Source: Sarocladium kiliense (taxonomy: Eukaryota > Ascomycota > Sordariomycetes > Hypocreales > Sarocladiaceae). From it: a stretch of DNA of 64,000 nucleotides. The position numbers and the translations under genes are program-made. The stretch lies in the NCBI GenBank assembly GCA_030734395.1, contig JAUZTG010000012.1:496001-560000 (forward strand). Direction: 5' to 3'. The notes under the pieces were generated by a model that saw only the letters and a program-made list of their open reading frames with translations, made no database searches and was not told the DNA's origin. This document shows, one piece after another, positions 33,479-44,931 of the stretch (the stretch's first letter is position 1; each line of letters starts with the position of its first letter).

Positions 33479-36400
33479 ATGGGTCAGGGTTTCTCGCTTG
33501 CGACGCCGTCTGCTGGGTCAACAGGCATCGACGTGCCCCAGCTACGGGATGTCCAGTACGAGCGCAGCATCGGCAATGCGCGCTTCATGAAGAGCATCCG
33601 AGGGCGCACTGAAAATGGGATTGTTCTTGTCAAGGTGCTTGTCAAGCCGTACGCTGACGTCAAGCTTGACAAGTACAAGAAGCAGATCCTAGGTGAGCAC
33701 TGAGCACATGTTCCCCAACGAGGCAAAGACTGGGTTTACTGACAACGATGGGACAATAGAGCAACGCAGAGCCCTCGCCGACGTTCCAAATGCGCTTGGC
33801 TTCCAACGTATCATCGAGACCGAAACGAACGGCTATCTTGTTCGACAGTACCTCTACTCATCTCTCTACGATCGGCTGAGCACGCGACCTTTCCTTGAAG
33901 ACATCGAAAAGAAATGGCTTGCCTTCCAGCTGCTCTGCGCCCTCAGAGACTGTCATGCTCGGGATATCTATCATGGCGATATCAAAGCGCAGAACGTTGT
34001 CGTGACGTCCTGGAACTGGCTATATCTCACCGACTTCTCTTCTGCCTTCAAGCCTGTTATGCTGCCCGATGGAAATCCTGGTGACTTCTCGTACTTTTTT
34101 GACTCGTCAGGACGACGGACTTGCTACATTGCTCCCGAGCGGTTCTACGCCTCTGGCGAGGGGTCAGCACCACCACGAGAGAAGATGACATGGGCTATGG
34201 ACGTCTTCAGTGCTGGGTGCGTCATTGCTCAGATGTTCCTCGAATCGGAGATCTTCAGCCTCGCGCAGTTATACAAATACCGGAGGGGCGAATATGACCC
34301 TGTCATCACCCATCTGAGCGTCATCTCCGACAAGGATGTCAGAGAGATGATATCTCACATGATTCAGCTGGACCCAGAGAAAAGGTATTCGGCCGACCAA
34401 TACCTCGAGTTCTGGAAGGGAAAGGTCTTCCCGACATACTTCTATAATTTCCTGCATCAGTACATGGAGCTTATCACCGATCCTTCCTCTGGGAATAACC
34501 CCATGTCTGGTTCACAGAAGAACATGGGAGAGTCGGATGACCGGATCGATCGTGTGTACTTCGACTTCGACAAGATTTCGTACTTTCTTGGGTACCAACC
34601 CGAGAAGGCACGAGAGGCATCAAATCGACTCACTTCAAAGTTGGGTCTCGATCACTTTCCTGTCCAACTGAGCATACCAAACCATGAGCATACAGTATCT
34701 GCGGATCTGGAGCCGCCAGAAGATGACGGTACACTTATCTTCTTGACACTCGTCGTCTCAGCCATGCGGACCACGGCACGAGTCACGTCTAGAATACGTG
34801 CTTGTGACATCTTGTTAGCATTCGCAGAGAGGCTTACTGATGAAGCCAAGCTCGATCGCGTGCTCCCGTATTTGATGACGCTTCTCAGGAAGGAAGAGAC
34901 TGACATGGTGATGATCTCTGCCATTCGAACCATCACACAGCTACTTCAGCTCGTGAGAATGGTAACACCCATCAACTCGCATGTTCTGGTCGAGTATGTC
35001 CTTCCGCGGATGGAGATTGTGCTAGGTTCAAAGAACCGTATGACGAGCCCGCTTGTCCGTGCCACGTATGCATCCTGCTTGGGAAGTCTGGCGACGACCG
35101 CCCAGCGGTTCTTGGAGTTGGCATCGAGCTTGAGGGCCGATGGCTCGATGCCCATTACTGATCCCGAGATCGAGCCCGGAGCAGACGCAGAGGCTAACTT
35201 CGAAAGCGTCTTCGATAACGCTGGTCGACAACTTTTTGAGTTGTTAGAGACGCATGTGAAGGCTTTGGTCGAGGACCCGGATGTTCATGTGCGTCGTGCA
35301 TTTCTGGCCTCGGTCCCAGAGCTGTGCATGTTCTTCCAAGAACATTCGAACGACATTCTGTTGACCCATCTCTTAACCTATCTTAACGATCGCGACTGGA
35401 CGTTGAAGTGCGCGTTCTTTGATACGATCGTTGGAATCGCCACTTTTATCGGCAGCACGAGCCTCGAGGAGTTCATGCTGCCGCTCATGATCCAAGCTCT
35501 GGCAGACAAGGAGGAGTTTGTGGTGCAGGCAGCTTTGCACTCGCTGGCTCAGCTCGCAGCGTTGGGCCTTCTCTCTAGGTCTAAACTCTGGGAGATGGTG
35601 GACCTGGTGAGCCGATTCGCTGTGCATCCCAATATATGGATCCGCGAAGCCGCAGCAGAGTTTGTGTCCATGTCCGCAAGCTACTTGGAACCAGCTGATG
35701 TGCGCTGTATCTTGACCCCGCTGGTCACACCCTACTTGACAGTCCGCAGCTTGCCAGACTACAAGGAGCTGACCATTCTGAATGTCCTTCAGCGGCCATT
35801 GTCGAGAGCTGTGTTTGAACAAGCTGTTGCATGGGCGGCTAAATCGGACCGTGGCAACTTCTGGAGGCAGCTACAGCAGAGCCGACCCAACCCGTCGAAT
35901 GCGTTGGTCGTGCGATCTTCACGCGACCGCGTCGGTGGATCACTGAGCAAGATGACCTCGAATCAGGAGGACGAGCAGTGGCTGGGAAGATTGAAGAATC
36001 TTGGTCTGAAGCCTGAGGACGAACCTAAGCTCATTGCACTTGCGGACTTCATCTGGAGGATATCGCAGATGAAAGCACGAGATTCTTCGCCAGGAGATCC
36101 CAGCATGGTCAACGGAGTTGTATCTCTCACGGCACTGGGAATTCAGCCTCAGACAGTCTTCTTCAATGAAGCTTCGGGTCAAAACTCGGCACTTCCAACT
36201 GAGCTCGAAGCTCAGGACGGTCCCTATACGATTGAGAATGCCCTTCTCGATGCATCCATGACTATTGATGACTCCACCGGGAAGAGGAAGCGGGCGATAC
36301 TTAATGCACACAAGAGGGTGCACAGTGTTGGTCCTCGCAACTCGACAGCATCCGGTCGTCTCTTGTCTCCGACTGGCGTAGGACGCGCAAGCTCACAAGA

Positions 36401-38201
36401 TGCAAGAACAAGTTCTGTTGCCCAGACAGATAACGAGCCATCTATGCAAGATGGAAGCTATTCGCTGCGGCGGCCGATTCGGCACTCAGCTAGCGCACTG
36501 AACCTCCTCGATCGCAAAGACAGCAACAAGTCAATACCTGAGACAGGAACGAGTGGAACCAATGCTTTCGGCGAGATGGAAGGTCCATTTGCACAAGCAC
36601 TCGACCCGCAAAGCGCAGGTATGCCAGAAGGGGATCAGAAAGTCACAGGGAAGAAGCTTTCGCGACATACGTACGAGGGCGGTGACCCGAGCATTCAGAA
36701 GATGCTCGATAACATGTACCTCGATAACTATCCGCGCGACATCGTGGAGTTCGGGCCAATGGTACAGCCTGTCTCGAAACGGGAGACCAGCAGCAGCAAA
36801 GTGTCTGCGCAAGGAGGTACGGATGCACCGTGGAGGCCAGAGGGAAACATGGTGGCAACCTTCAGCGAGCACAAGGGCCCTATCAGCCGAGTTGCCGTTT
36901 CACCCGACCATGTGTTCTTCATCACAGGTGGCCACGACGGCACGGTCAAGGTCTGGGACACAGCGCGCTTGGAGAGAAACATCACGCACAGATCGAGACA
37001 GACGCATCGCCATGCGCCTGATGCTAAGGTTCTTTCCCTGTGCTTCATTGAGAACACGCATTGCTTCGTCAGCTGTGCTAGCGACGGTAGCGTTCACGTT
37101 GTCAAGGTCGATACATTGACCGCTAGTGGCGTCGTTCGATACGGCAAGCTCCGTCTCCTGCGCGAGTACCAGCTACCGGAGGGTGAGCGCGCCGTCTGGT
37201 GCGAGCACTTTAAGCAAGAGTCCTCGTCAGTGCTGCTACTTGCGACAAACAGGTCACGTATTCTGGGTATCGACTTGCGAACCATGACGCTGCTGTATGT
37301 TCTAGAGAACCCAGTGCACCACGGCGCACCGACATGCTTCTGCGTGGATAGGAAGCGGAACTGGCTTTGCGTCGGAACATCACACGGTATCGTCGACCTC
37401 TGGGATCTGAGGTTCAGAATGCGATTAAGGGGATGGGGAATACCCGGTGGCAACGGCCCAATTTACAGACTCGCTGTACATCCGAATAAGGGTCGGCTTA
37501 AGTGGCTTTGCGTGTCTGGTGGAACCGGCCGGGGAGAGGTGACGGTATGGGATCTCGAGAAGATGGCGTGCAGAGAAGTCTATCGCACGGGAGGGGAGAG
37601 TGCTCGCCATTCTGCTGCTATCCGAAGACCTAGTGCGGACACAACGAAGTCATACGAGGCGTGGGATGTAGATGAGGACAAACCAGAGGGAATGTTGGGT
37701 CGTTTCGTCACGGGCGAAATGGACGAGCAAGCGGAAGCGGAAGATGACGGAGGTGTGCGTGCGCTGGCAGTGGGAACAGAGCTGGGTCCTACACGAGAAG
37801 TCAGGCATGCATTCCTCCTTACAGGCGGCTCAGATCGTCGGCTTCGTTTCTGGGACCTCAGCAGGATCGAGAAGTCCACTATCTACAGCGGCATGATTCT
37901 TCCTGGCTCCGAAGAGCTTCAACCCCCGAAGGCAACATACACCACATCTCAGCCTGGTGCGAATCTTACACTCAACGTGGAGAAGCTTCCGAAGAGCGGC
38001 ACGACTTCGACATCCTCGTCAGGAGGAAAGTCAAGCGGTGGGAGCTCTTCGAGGCCGTCAAGGGCGACAGTGATCTCGAGACAGCAGGGGCAGTTGCTGC
38101 AGAGTCATATGGATGGGGTGGTCGACTTGGTGGTGTTGGAACGGCCGTATCTCATGAGCGTGAGTGTAGACAGAGCGGGAGTTGTGCTTGTGTTCCAGTG
38201 A
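33479..38201 (+). CDS. VPS15: Vps15, regulatory protein kinase of the Vps34 PI3-kinase complexes
   Basis: Two exons, 33479-33692 and 33760-38201, join to 1,551 residues. Vps15 scaffolds Vps34 and Atg6/Beclin for autophagy and endosome-vacuole sorting. The N-terminus MGQGFS fits N-myristoylation (G2, S6). The kinase domain (about 25-310) has HGDIKAQN (D145), TDFSSAF with DFS in place of DFG (D163) and CYIAPERF (196-198); this altered activation segment and YFFDSSGRRTCY are family hallmarks. HEAT-like repeats run from about 435 to 750, with a low-complexity linker around 850-1050. A WD40 propeller spans about 1105-1551 (FITGGHDGTVKVWD, LLTGGSDRRLRFWD, MSVSVDRAGVVLVF). Exon 2 stays open back into the 67-nt intron, with an intronic ATG at 33708 but none in a strong context. 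Confidence 0.96.
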
Positions 38202-39029
38202 AAAGGGGGGGTCTAAAGAGTATGCAGATCAATGGGTTGAAGATGGGCGTGGGAGGGAATAGAAGACTGGGGATAGACGTGAGAGGTAGAAGCAATACGA
38301 TGTTACGATCCCATCCAAAATATTTCAGAATGGACTGAAACCCTTACGGCTCTTCCGAGCATAGCTTGGACTCTTTCATCATCTGCTTCGCATGCCTATG
38401 CTATGATGTAGGACTCTCAACACTGATCCCCAGGTCTCGATCGCTTTCGCCCCCACCTGTAGGGCAGACGAAATGCGGCGCAGCAGAACAAACGACCCAA
38501 TGCGGTTTACAATTCTGACGGAGGTAACTAACTACAGGCCGTGATCGGAATTATGCACTCTTTGAAGGCCCCGCTATCCCGCGTCACTCGGACACCGACA
38601 AAACATATCGACATTCTTCATTCGGTATCGCCGCGCATCTTAACGCCGATCTGGGACTGCTTGTCAGCATTATGACAGGTGCTGCTTGAGGATGCAGAGA
38701 ACTATTGACGTGGTGTTTGAGAAGCGTCGTGGTCGCGCGGACTTAAGTTGCCGGGAATTGGGGCTCAGTAATCGCGACAATGGATTGTATGGATGAAGAC
38801 AACTCCTAGAAGGGAGGCAGATTGATTTACTATATAAGTGATGGCATAACCTTTCTGCTGGATAGAAGCTTGCCTTGAGCATTTCCAATTGCCATCACAG
38901 CATCTGATCAAAGCAATAGCCGCAAACATAACTTCGACCTACACAGACCGAACGCTGTAACCCAGACTTCAAGTCTCATACAAAAAGATATCATACACAT
39001 CAATTGCCAGCACGATCTCAACACACACA
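38202..39029. other. Intergenic region VPS15 / hydrolase-fold gene
   Basis: 828 bp holding the VPS15 3' UTR and the promoter of the next rightward gene. A TACTATATAAGTG motif at about 38828-38840 is a reasonable TATA element, about 190 bp before the start at 39030. No gene seen. Confidence 0.45.
38832..38838 (+). promoter_or_regulatory. TATA-like element before the 39.0-kb hydrolase-fold gene
   Basis: TATATAAG-type sequence roughly 190 bp upstream of the start codon, in an AT-rich setting. Consensus match only. Confidence 0.35.
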
Positions 39030-39953
39030 ATGACTCCAGAAGAGACGCAAGCATTCCTCGAGGGCCTCGTCGCGTCTTTCCGCAACAAGATCCCAACGCC
39101 CCTTCTCCATCGTCCCAGCGAGGCCGGTCTGAAATACGAAGATGTCTTCTTCCCTTCCGAAGACGGCACTTCTCTTGAGGCCTGGTACATCCCAAAGCCA
39201 GGCTCCAACAAGCTCATCATCATGAACCACCCTCTTCGCTGTAACCGCTCTGGTTACCCTACACACAAAGAGCCATGGAAGTCCTTCCTCGGTGGTTCTG
39301 CTACGGGCAACGACTACGAGATCAACTTCATCCCTGATATGAAGATCCTACACGACGCAGGCTACAATGTGCTCACCTACGACATGCGCAACTTCGGAAA
39401 CAGCGCAGCGGCGAATGGTGGTATTACTGGCACAGGTCAATTCGAGTCAAGGGATGTCATTGGCTCGCTCAACTACGTTCGCAGCCGCGAAGATACCAAG
39501 AACATGACGATCGGGCTTTTCAGTCGCTGTCTCGGCGGCATTGCCACCTTCATCGCCATGGACCGCCGTCCAGAGATCTTCGAGGGCGTGCGCTGTGCTC
39601 TCGTTCCCGAGCCGCTGTCCCTTCGACCTTTCCTTGAGCGCACTCTAGAGGCATACGGTCTCTCTGACCAATTCGACGAAGCAAGCCGTTTAGTCAGGCA
39701 GGAGACGAGCTTCGAGATTGATGAGATGGCATCTCTTCCCATCATGAAGAATATTCGCACGCCGACGTTTCTCTACTCTGTTAAGAACGACGTGTTGACG
39801 AAGGAGAGTGATGTGCAGACTATGTACGATCTGATCCCCATCGAGGATAAGAAGTTGTACTGGGTTGAGGGGACTGTTCGTATCAGGGGGTACACTTACT
39901 TCCAGCAGAGTCCGAAGATCTTTGTGGACTGGCTGGACGAGCACATGAACTAA
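39030..39953 (+). CDS. Alpha/beta-hydrolase fold protein with cysteine at the nucleophile position
   Basis: A single exon encodes 307 residues. The fold is recognisable: AWYIPKPGSNKLIIMNHP strand pair, VLTYDMRNFGNSA after the oxyanion strand, then IGLFSRCLGGIATF as the nucleophile elbow, TPTFLYSVKNDVLTKESDV as the acid strand and a final VEGTVRIRGYTYFQ. At the elbow the residue aligned with the usual serine is C167, as in dienelactone hydrolases. The late segment where the catalytic His is expected reads TVRIRGY with no obvious His. It may therefore be a weak or non-enzymatic member of the fold. No signal peptide is present, so a cytosolic location is likely. It converges on the next leftward gene with a 131-bp gap. 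Confidence 0.82.
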   Translation: MTPEETQAFLEGLVASFRNKIPTPLLHRPSEAGLKYEDVFFPSEDGTSLEAWYIPKPGSNKLIIMNHPLRCNRSGYPTHKEPWKSFLGGSATGNDYEINFIPDMKILHDAGYNVLTYDMRNFGNSAAANGGITGTGQFESRDVIGSLNYVRSREDTKNMTIGLFSRCLGGIATFIAMDRRPEIFEGVRCALVPEPLSLRPFLERTLEAYGLSDQFDEASRLVRQETSFEIDEMASLPIMKNIRTPTFLYSVKNDVLTKESDVQTMYDLIPIEDKKLYWVEGTVRIRGYTYFQQSPKIFVDWLDEHMN

Positions 39954-40084
39954 GGCGCGTTCGAATTCGGGATATCAATGACGTTGACTGGTCTCTATTC
40001 TCTTCTCCATCTTTTGTTAATATAATCAAGATCCCACTGTATATGTCCTTCATTTCTCAATTTGCTCTGGTGTTGTCAATCAGG

Positions 40085-41874
40085 CTATGCTGTGAGAAGT
40101 TTCTTGGTCGTCAGACCCCCAATCGTAACGCTGAACAGTAGCCCAAACCAGATGAGCACCATTGTGATAATCCCATAAAGCTTGAGCCCATCCCTCTCGA
40201 GTAACATAAGCTCTGCCGCGTGGTTAAAATGTCTTGTGCCAGCTTCCATGATAGCATCAGTTGACGGTCGCGGAGGCTCAGACCTGGCTGAACCTAGTCT
40301 CACTTGATCTTCACAAGACATCCGCTCCTTGTTATTTACAAGATAGAACATTCGTTGGCTTGTAAGTTGGGGTTCCGTGGGAGGAAGAGTAACAACCACG
40401 CCGTTCGACACCCCAGATACGGCTGCATGATATGCGGCCCCCGGGAATGGCACGGAAGGGTGCGAGCCATGGCGATTAAGAGCAAACTTCGTCCTTCTGC
40501 GCTCATCCTGAGTCTCTGAAGAAATGGGCAATTAGTTAATGGATACGATATCGGGGTTGCGCGTGGCAGTTTACCTTCGAACCCCTGCGTGACAGAGACT
40601 ATCGGAAGGACTAACAAAACAAGAGGCAGGATTTGACCAATGCTTCCCCAATCACCTTCGTCGCTCAATTGGTCTTCTGGAAGATCCAGCCTAGCTTTCA
40701 CAAGATCGGCTGTGACGGCCTTGTACCGCGAAAAGATGGCTGTCAAGAGAGTGAGTGTGGTTGTGGTCAGAAACAAACGAGAGGCTCTTGCTTGAAGGCA
40801 GAGCCAAGCCGAAATTGTGAGACCATGAATGAAGGAAAGCAATCGCTCAAGTACTACATGATAATATCGGAATAATGATTTCCGACGCGAGGGTTCCCGA
40901 CTCCAGAGCAATTTGCAACTCAAAGTTCTGATCCACGATTGAATCCAATCTTCTAAAGCGCCAACGCAACATCGAAGCATGGTAGAGTGTTTGCTAGAGA
41001 TGAATAGCAGGCTCCAGAGCATATAAACCTGCCACAGAGCCAAGGCCCACGCGCGACGAAACCTTGTAATGCGTGTCCATGTATTCCATAAGCACTTGAC
41101 AGGCAGCTCTTCACCCCGATGATCCCATGCGCCGTCGTTATAGAATGGAATACCAGTAGGAACACTTAAGCCCCAGAAGCAAAACGTAGCAATGATCTTC
41201 AGGATGTTCTGAGAGGATCTGTTTCTCGAGAAGTATGTCTCGAATTCGGCAACGATGATCTGCACGGCCCAAGCGTATGTGCATATGCCGATGATGAAAG
41301 TGAAATGGTATCGAGTAAGCTCGCAGTGCTGGACATAGCTGACAACCAGAAGAGTGATGCCAGTCGCTAGTTGCTGACCCCCTAAGGTTTGCATACAGCC
41401 TTTGATAGTTGCAGGAGCTCGTGGTTTCTGTACGATCGAATCGAATTTCATGGCCATCTGTCTCTGGCTGCCCTGGCGGAGTCGAGGTAGGCGGCGAAGG
41501 CATGCTGAGTATCTGCTTCGCACTCCGGAGATGATGATTTGATCGAGCCGGCTTGGTGCTTCTGACGGAAACATAAAGTATACCACCCATACGAGTGCCT
41601 GCGTCGCCCACGCTGTTCCAATAGACGCAAGGAGGACCTATAGTATTCTTCAGCTAAGCTCAACATATATCGACTGGGTTTCGCGTGGCGTACCCCTGTG
41701 CCAGCCTTGAGAGCAATTCATGTTAGACAATGCTTGCTGGCTTTATCGCCATGAATGATGATGCAGCGATAGACTGGGGGAGATAATACTAACAACATCT
41801 GGGTTTGCTTGCAATTTTGTGATATCACCAGGATCCGTGCAGTTAGGAGGTGGGTGGCATTGGAACAGGCCCAT
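40085..41874 (-). CDS. Multi-pass fungal membrane protein, unknown function, with 12-nt microexon
   Basis: Four exons fit: 41874-41794, a 12-nt exon 41705-41694, 41637-40575 and 40515-40085, giving 528 residues. The N-terminus MGLFQCHPPPNCTDPGDITKLQANPDV is followed across the microexon by AGTG and then VLLASIGTAWATQALVWVVYF, the first membrane helix. At least six more hydrophobic segments follow, for example ATGITLLVVSYVQHC, TFIIGICTYAWAVQIIVA, IIATFCFWGLSVPTG, ALWQVYMLWSLLFISS, IGQILPLVLLVLPIVSV, and a C-terminal anchor GIITMVLIWFGLLFSVTIGGL. The N-terminal CxxPPxC/GDITxLQANPD segment resembles a large unnamed family of fungal membrane proteins. No enzymatic motif is visible. Exon 2 was chosen because it alone restores the conserved G-rich continuity. 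Confidence 0.78.
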
Positions 41875-42773
41875 CGCTTGCACTCCTCCAAATATATAAG
41901 GCAGAGAAGAACTACGGGCAGAAATTGGGGACCTAAGATGAAGTAGAAGAGGAAGTGTAGAAAGCAGCAATTGCTGGTGCAGGCGTCAATAAATGCAGGC
42001 TGTGTCAAGGACATTGAGACATTATGACACTGCCGTCTAATACATGGATGGCATTGATCTACGAGGGTGCCGAAGATTATCGCCCATCTGCCATCCCACA
42101 TGACCAAGCCTCTTAACTTATCTATCGGCAGCCTAATCCAATGCGACAATCGTTCCTTGTTCGGTGACCAGGCTGAGAGCATTAGTGACGAGGTGGCTGT
42201 GGCAAAGACATCGCTAGGGCTGATTTGCGCATGAAACGTCGCAAGAATAACACACTCATCTTCATGTAAGTACACACGTCTATGAATGTAACTAGTCATG
42301 AGCTAGGACTTCTCTTATAAAGACGCTTCGTACATCATGAAGCCCGGGGCCAGATGCTGTATCATCCCAACGAGCTGGTTACAATTGTGTATTGCTGCAA
42401 CATGGAGGGTACCATTCGATTACTCGGCTAATCTCCTAGACAGAATATCCTCTCGAAAATCGTACTACTGAATTTTCAATTCAATTCGATTAAATTAACA
42501 TCCGGCATGTCTATCATAGGCAGAGTAGCTACAAGCTTGGCGAACCATAACCCTAGCCCGATTGTTCCCCACCTTCCTTGTAAAATTCCCACTCTGCTTC
42601 TGGCTCGCTCGCAGCCTCGCGAACAACCACCCTCCAGACGGAAATCCGCATTCGACGCGCAACGAAGAACACGTATCTTGACGACCCAATCGCGACTCGA
42701 CCGATTCCAGATAGTCAAGCAACACCGGTAACTGCAGTGTTTGCGCCGACGTGCGCGCCACCGCCCCGACAAG
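41875..42773. promoter_or_regulatory. Divergent intergenic region membrane protein / LEA1
   Basis: 899 bp between divergent start codons. The left half is AT-rich, with AATATATAAGG at about 41890-41900, only some 16-26 bp upstream of the minus-strand start, which may instead be leader sequence. Open frames crossing it on the minus strand do not look coding. Confidence 0.4.
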
Positions 42774-43879
42774 ATGAGGCTCACGGCGGAGCTCATCCGC
42801 GACTCGCTGTCATACCTCAACCCTCTGAAAGAGCGCGAGCTGGACCTCCGAGGTGCGTTCGAAAGATATCCCTGAGAAGAGCAGATACTACACAAGGCTA
42901 TGCACTGCATGTTTTGGACTCTTCTTTTCCCCCCAGAATGGCACAAGAGAGCAGCGTGATTGATCCGGGCGGTCGTTTGTTTGGCGCTTGAACAGGTCAT
43001 AGGATTCCAGCGATTGAGAACTTGGGCGCTGCCGGGGTGAGTTCATTCTCTGGATACCTTGTATCTCATAGGTGGGAAGAGACTGACCGGGCTGTAGCCG
43101 CATGATGCCATCGACTTCACCGACAACGATATCCAGGTCCTGGGAAACTTCCCCCTCTCCCCTCGCATAACAACCCTCCTTCTTGCGCGCAACCGCATTA
43201 CGAGCGTGCAGCCCGCTCTCGCAAAGTCGATTCCGAATCTCAGAAACCTGGTGCTCGCAGGAAACAACTTGGCTGAGCTGGCGGATCTGGATGTACTGGG
43301 AACATTCACAAGGTTGACACATCTGGTACTGGCGGACAACCCGGTGACAAAGAAGGAGGTGAGTGATTCTTGGCAACGGTGACGGTCATTCTACGGCCAC
43401 TAGAGCTAATTTCGGGGCGATGTAGAACTACCGATATTGGGTCCTCTGGAGATGTCCTACGGTGAGGTTCCTTGACTACCAGAAGGTCAAGGATGCGGAG
43501 AGGCAAAGAGCACAAGAGCTTTTCGGCTCAGAAGAAGAGCCCACTGAGCTCGCAAAGACTGTACGTCTGATTTCACATCTCATCTGCCGCTTCTTCACCA
43601 GGCAAATAAAGCCTTCAAAATCCGTACTGACCTATTATCCTTCTGTAGATTATGAGCAAGAAGACCAAGACCTTCGGTGGCTCCTCTGCCGGAGCCAACG
43701 GCTCGGCAACAGCTGCACCATCTAGGCTCTCAAGAATAAAATTGACCGACGAGGAACGCAAGAGGCTGCAGGAGCGGATTAAGAAGGCGACAAGCCTGGC
43801 GGAGATTATTGCGTTGGAGAAGGAACTGAACGAAGGACGTTTGCCATCCGGGATCCATGAAGATGCGATGGAGGAGTAG
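42774..43879 (+). CDS. LEA1: U2 snRNP protein A' (Lea1)
   Basis: Lea1/U2A' is the leucine-rich-repeat partner of U2B'' in the U2 snRNP and is needed for branch-site recognition. Five exons, 42774-42852, 42996-43036, 43098-43358, 43426-43560 and 43649-43879, give 248 residues. The product begins MRLTAELIRDSLSYLNPLKERELDLRGHRIPAIENLGA, followed by LRR units with DAIDFTDNDIQVLGNFP, ITTLLLARNRI, LRNLVLAGNNLAEL and LTHLVLADNPVTKKENYRYWV. The LRR cap VRFLDYQKVKDAERQRAQEL is diagnostic. The C-terminal third (after about 165) is a basic, Ser-rich linker plus helix LTDEERKRLQERIKKATSLAEI. It converges on the Dpb3-like gene, leaving 227 bp. Confidence 0.95.
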
Positions 43880-44106
43880 ATTTGTTTTGGCTTTGGAGAA
43901 AGAGTTGCGTCTTCGTCTATGACTTGTTTTCCAGAAGATGGAATCACCTGGTTGAAACTTTTCCACGGCAACGGGGGTTTCTGGAGTTGGGTTATAAAAG
44001 ATCAGGAGAATGGGTTCGGCTTTTGTTCCTTTGACTTAAGAGTCCATGATTCAAAGTGATGCTCCAATGCTACCAGACTCTTTTGCTCTCCTCGCTCCGG
44101 AACTAA

Positions 44107-44931
44107 TCAACCTGTCATATGCACATCCCCATCTTTTCCTGAGCCAGCCGCCTGTCTCATCTCCATGGCCAACTGCTGACTTGGGTCGTCGTCTGCCATG
44201 ACCGCCCCAATGCTCACCCTCCTGTTCACATCCGGTTCCACACGCGGCGGTACACTGAATGCGCCCGTCGCGGCAGCGTCGCCGTTGACGATCATCTTCG
44301 GGCTTGTGTTTACTGAAGCGACGCCGTTACTCTTCGCGGTGGAAGGGCGACCAGTGGCGTTTGCAGAGGATGAGCCTTGGACGTCTAGTGATTGGTCGCC
44401 ATTGAGACGGGCTTGGGTGTTGAGGGCGTTGGCTTTGATCTTCTTGAAGGGAACGGTCTTAGGAACGACATCTTCGAGAAATTCGAGGTGGTCGTGTGAG
44501 GCGACTGCGCTGGCTATTGAGATAGATGTGGTGAGAAGAGTCCAGCCGTGATGAGATAGTTAAGGGGTTCACCTACCAACGTCTTTGTACTGGATGTTCC
44601 GGCGGGGTTTACGTTCAAGCTTTGCTTGGTTATGTGACTCTTCGGCGAGACGCTGAAGGAACATCTCCTAGGGTGAAGTCGGTCAGCATGATCTCCTCTA
44701 GGAAGAAACGGATTGCCGTACTGTCGCCAACGTGATCACAAAAGCGGCATTGTTGGAGCACATGTGAATATCTGAGTCTTGCGAGATGACTTTCTTGACT
44801 CTCGACACTTGAGTGGTAGCAAGTCAGTGAGTGCCGCTCCTTGAGCTGTGAAGGAGGGAAGACGTACATGGGAGCTGGTTTGTGCCGGTTGGCTCCTTTC
44901 GGGGAGGGATAGCCGAAGTATTATACGGCAT
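44107..44931 (-). CDS. Histone-fold protein, Dpb3 / NF-YC type (DNA polymerase epsilon subunit C-like)
   Basis: Four exons (44931-44868, 44807-44722, 44667-44577, 44513-44107) give 215 residues. The histone fold covers about 22-110: LSRVKKVISQDSDIHMCSNNA, AFVITLATEMFLQRLAEESHNQAKLE, RKPRRNIQYKDVASAVASHDHLEFLEDVVPKTV. The set of RKPRRNIQYKD and HLEFLEDVVP is typical of the CBF/NF-Y-like subunits that pair with Dpb4-type partners in Pol epsilon or in ISWI (CHRAC-type) remodellers. I therefore favour Dpb3/POLE4/CHRAC15 over NF-YC itself, which carries a different loop. The tail (about 125-215) is Ser/Ala-rich and disordered. Which complex it serves cannot be settled from sequence. The start faces the CLC gene start across 630 bp. 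Confidence 0.85.
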
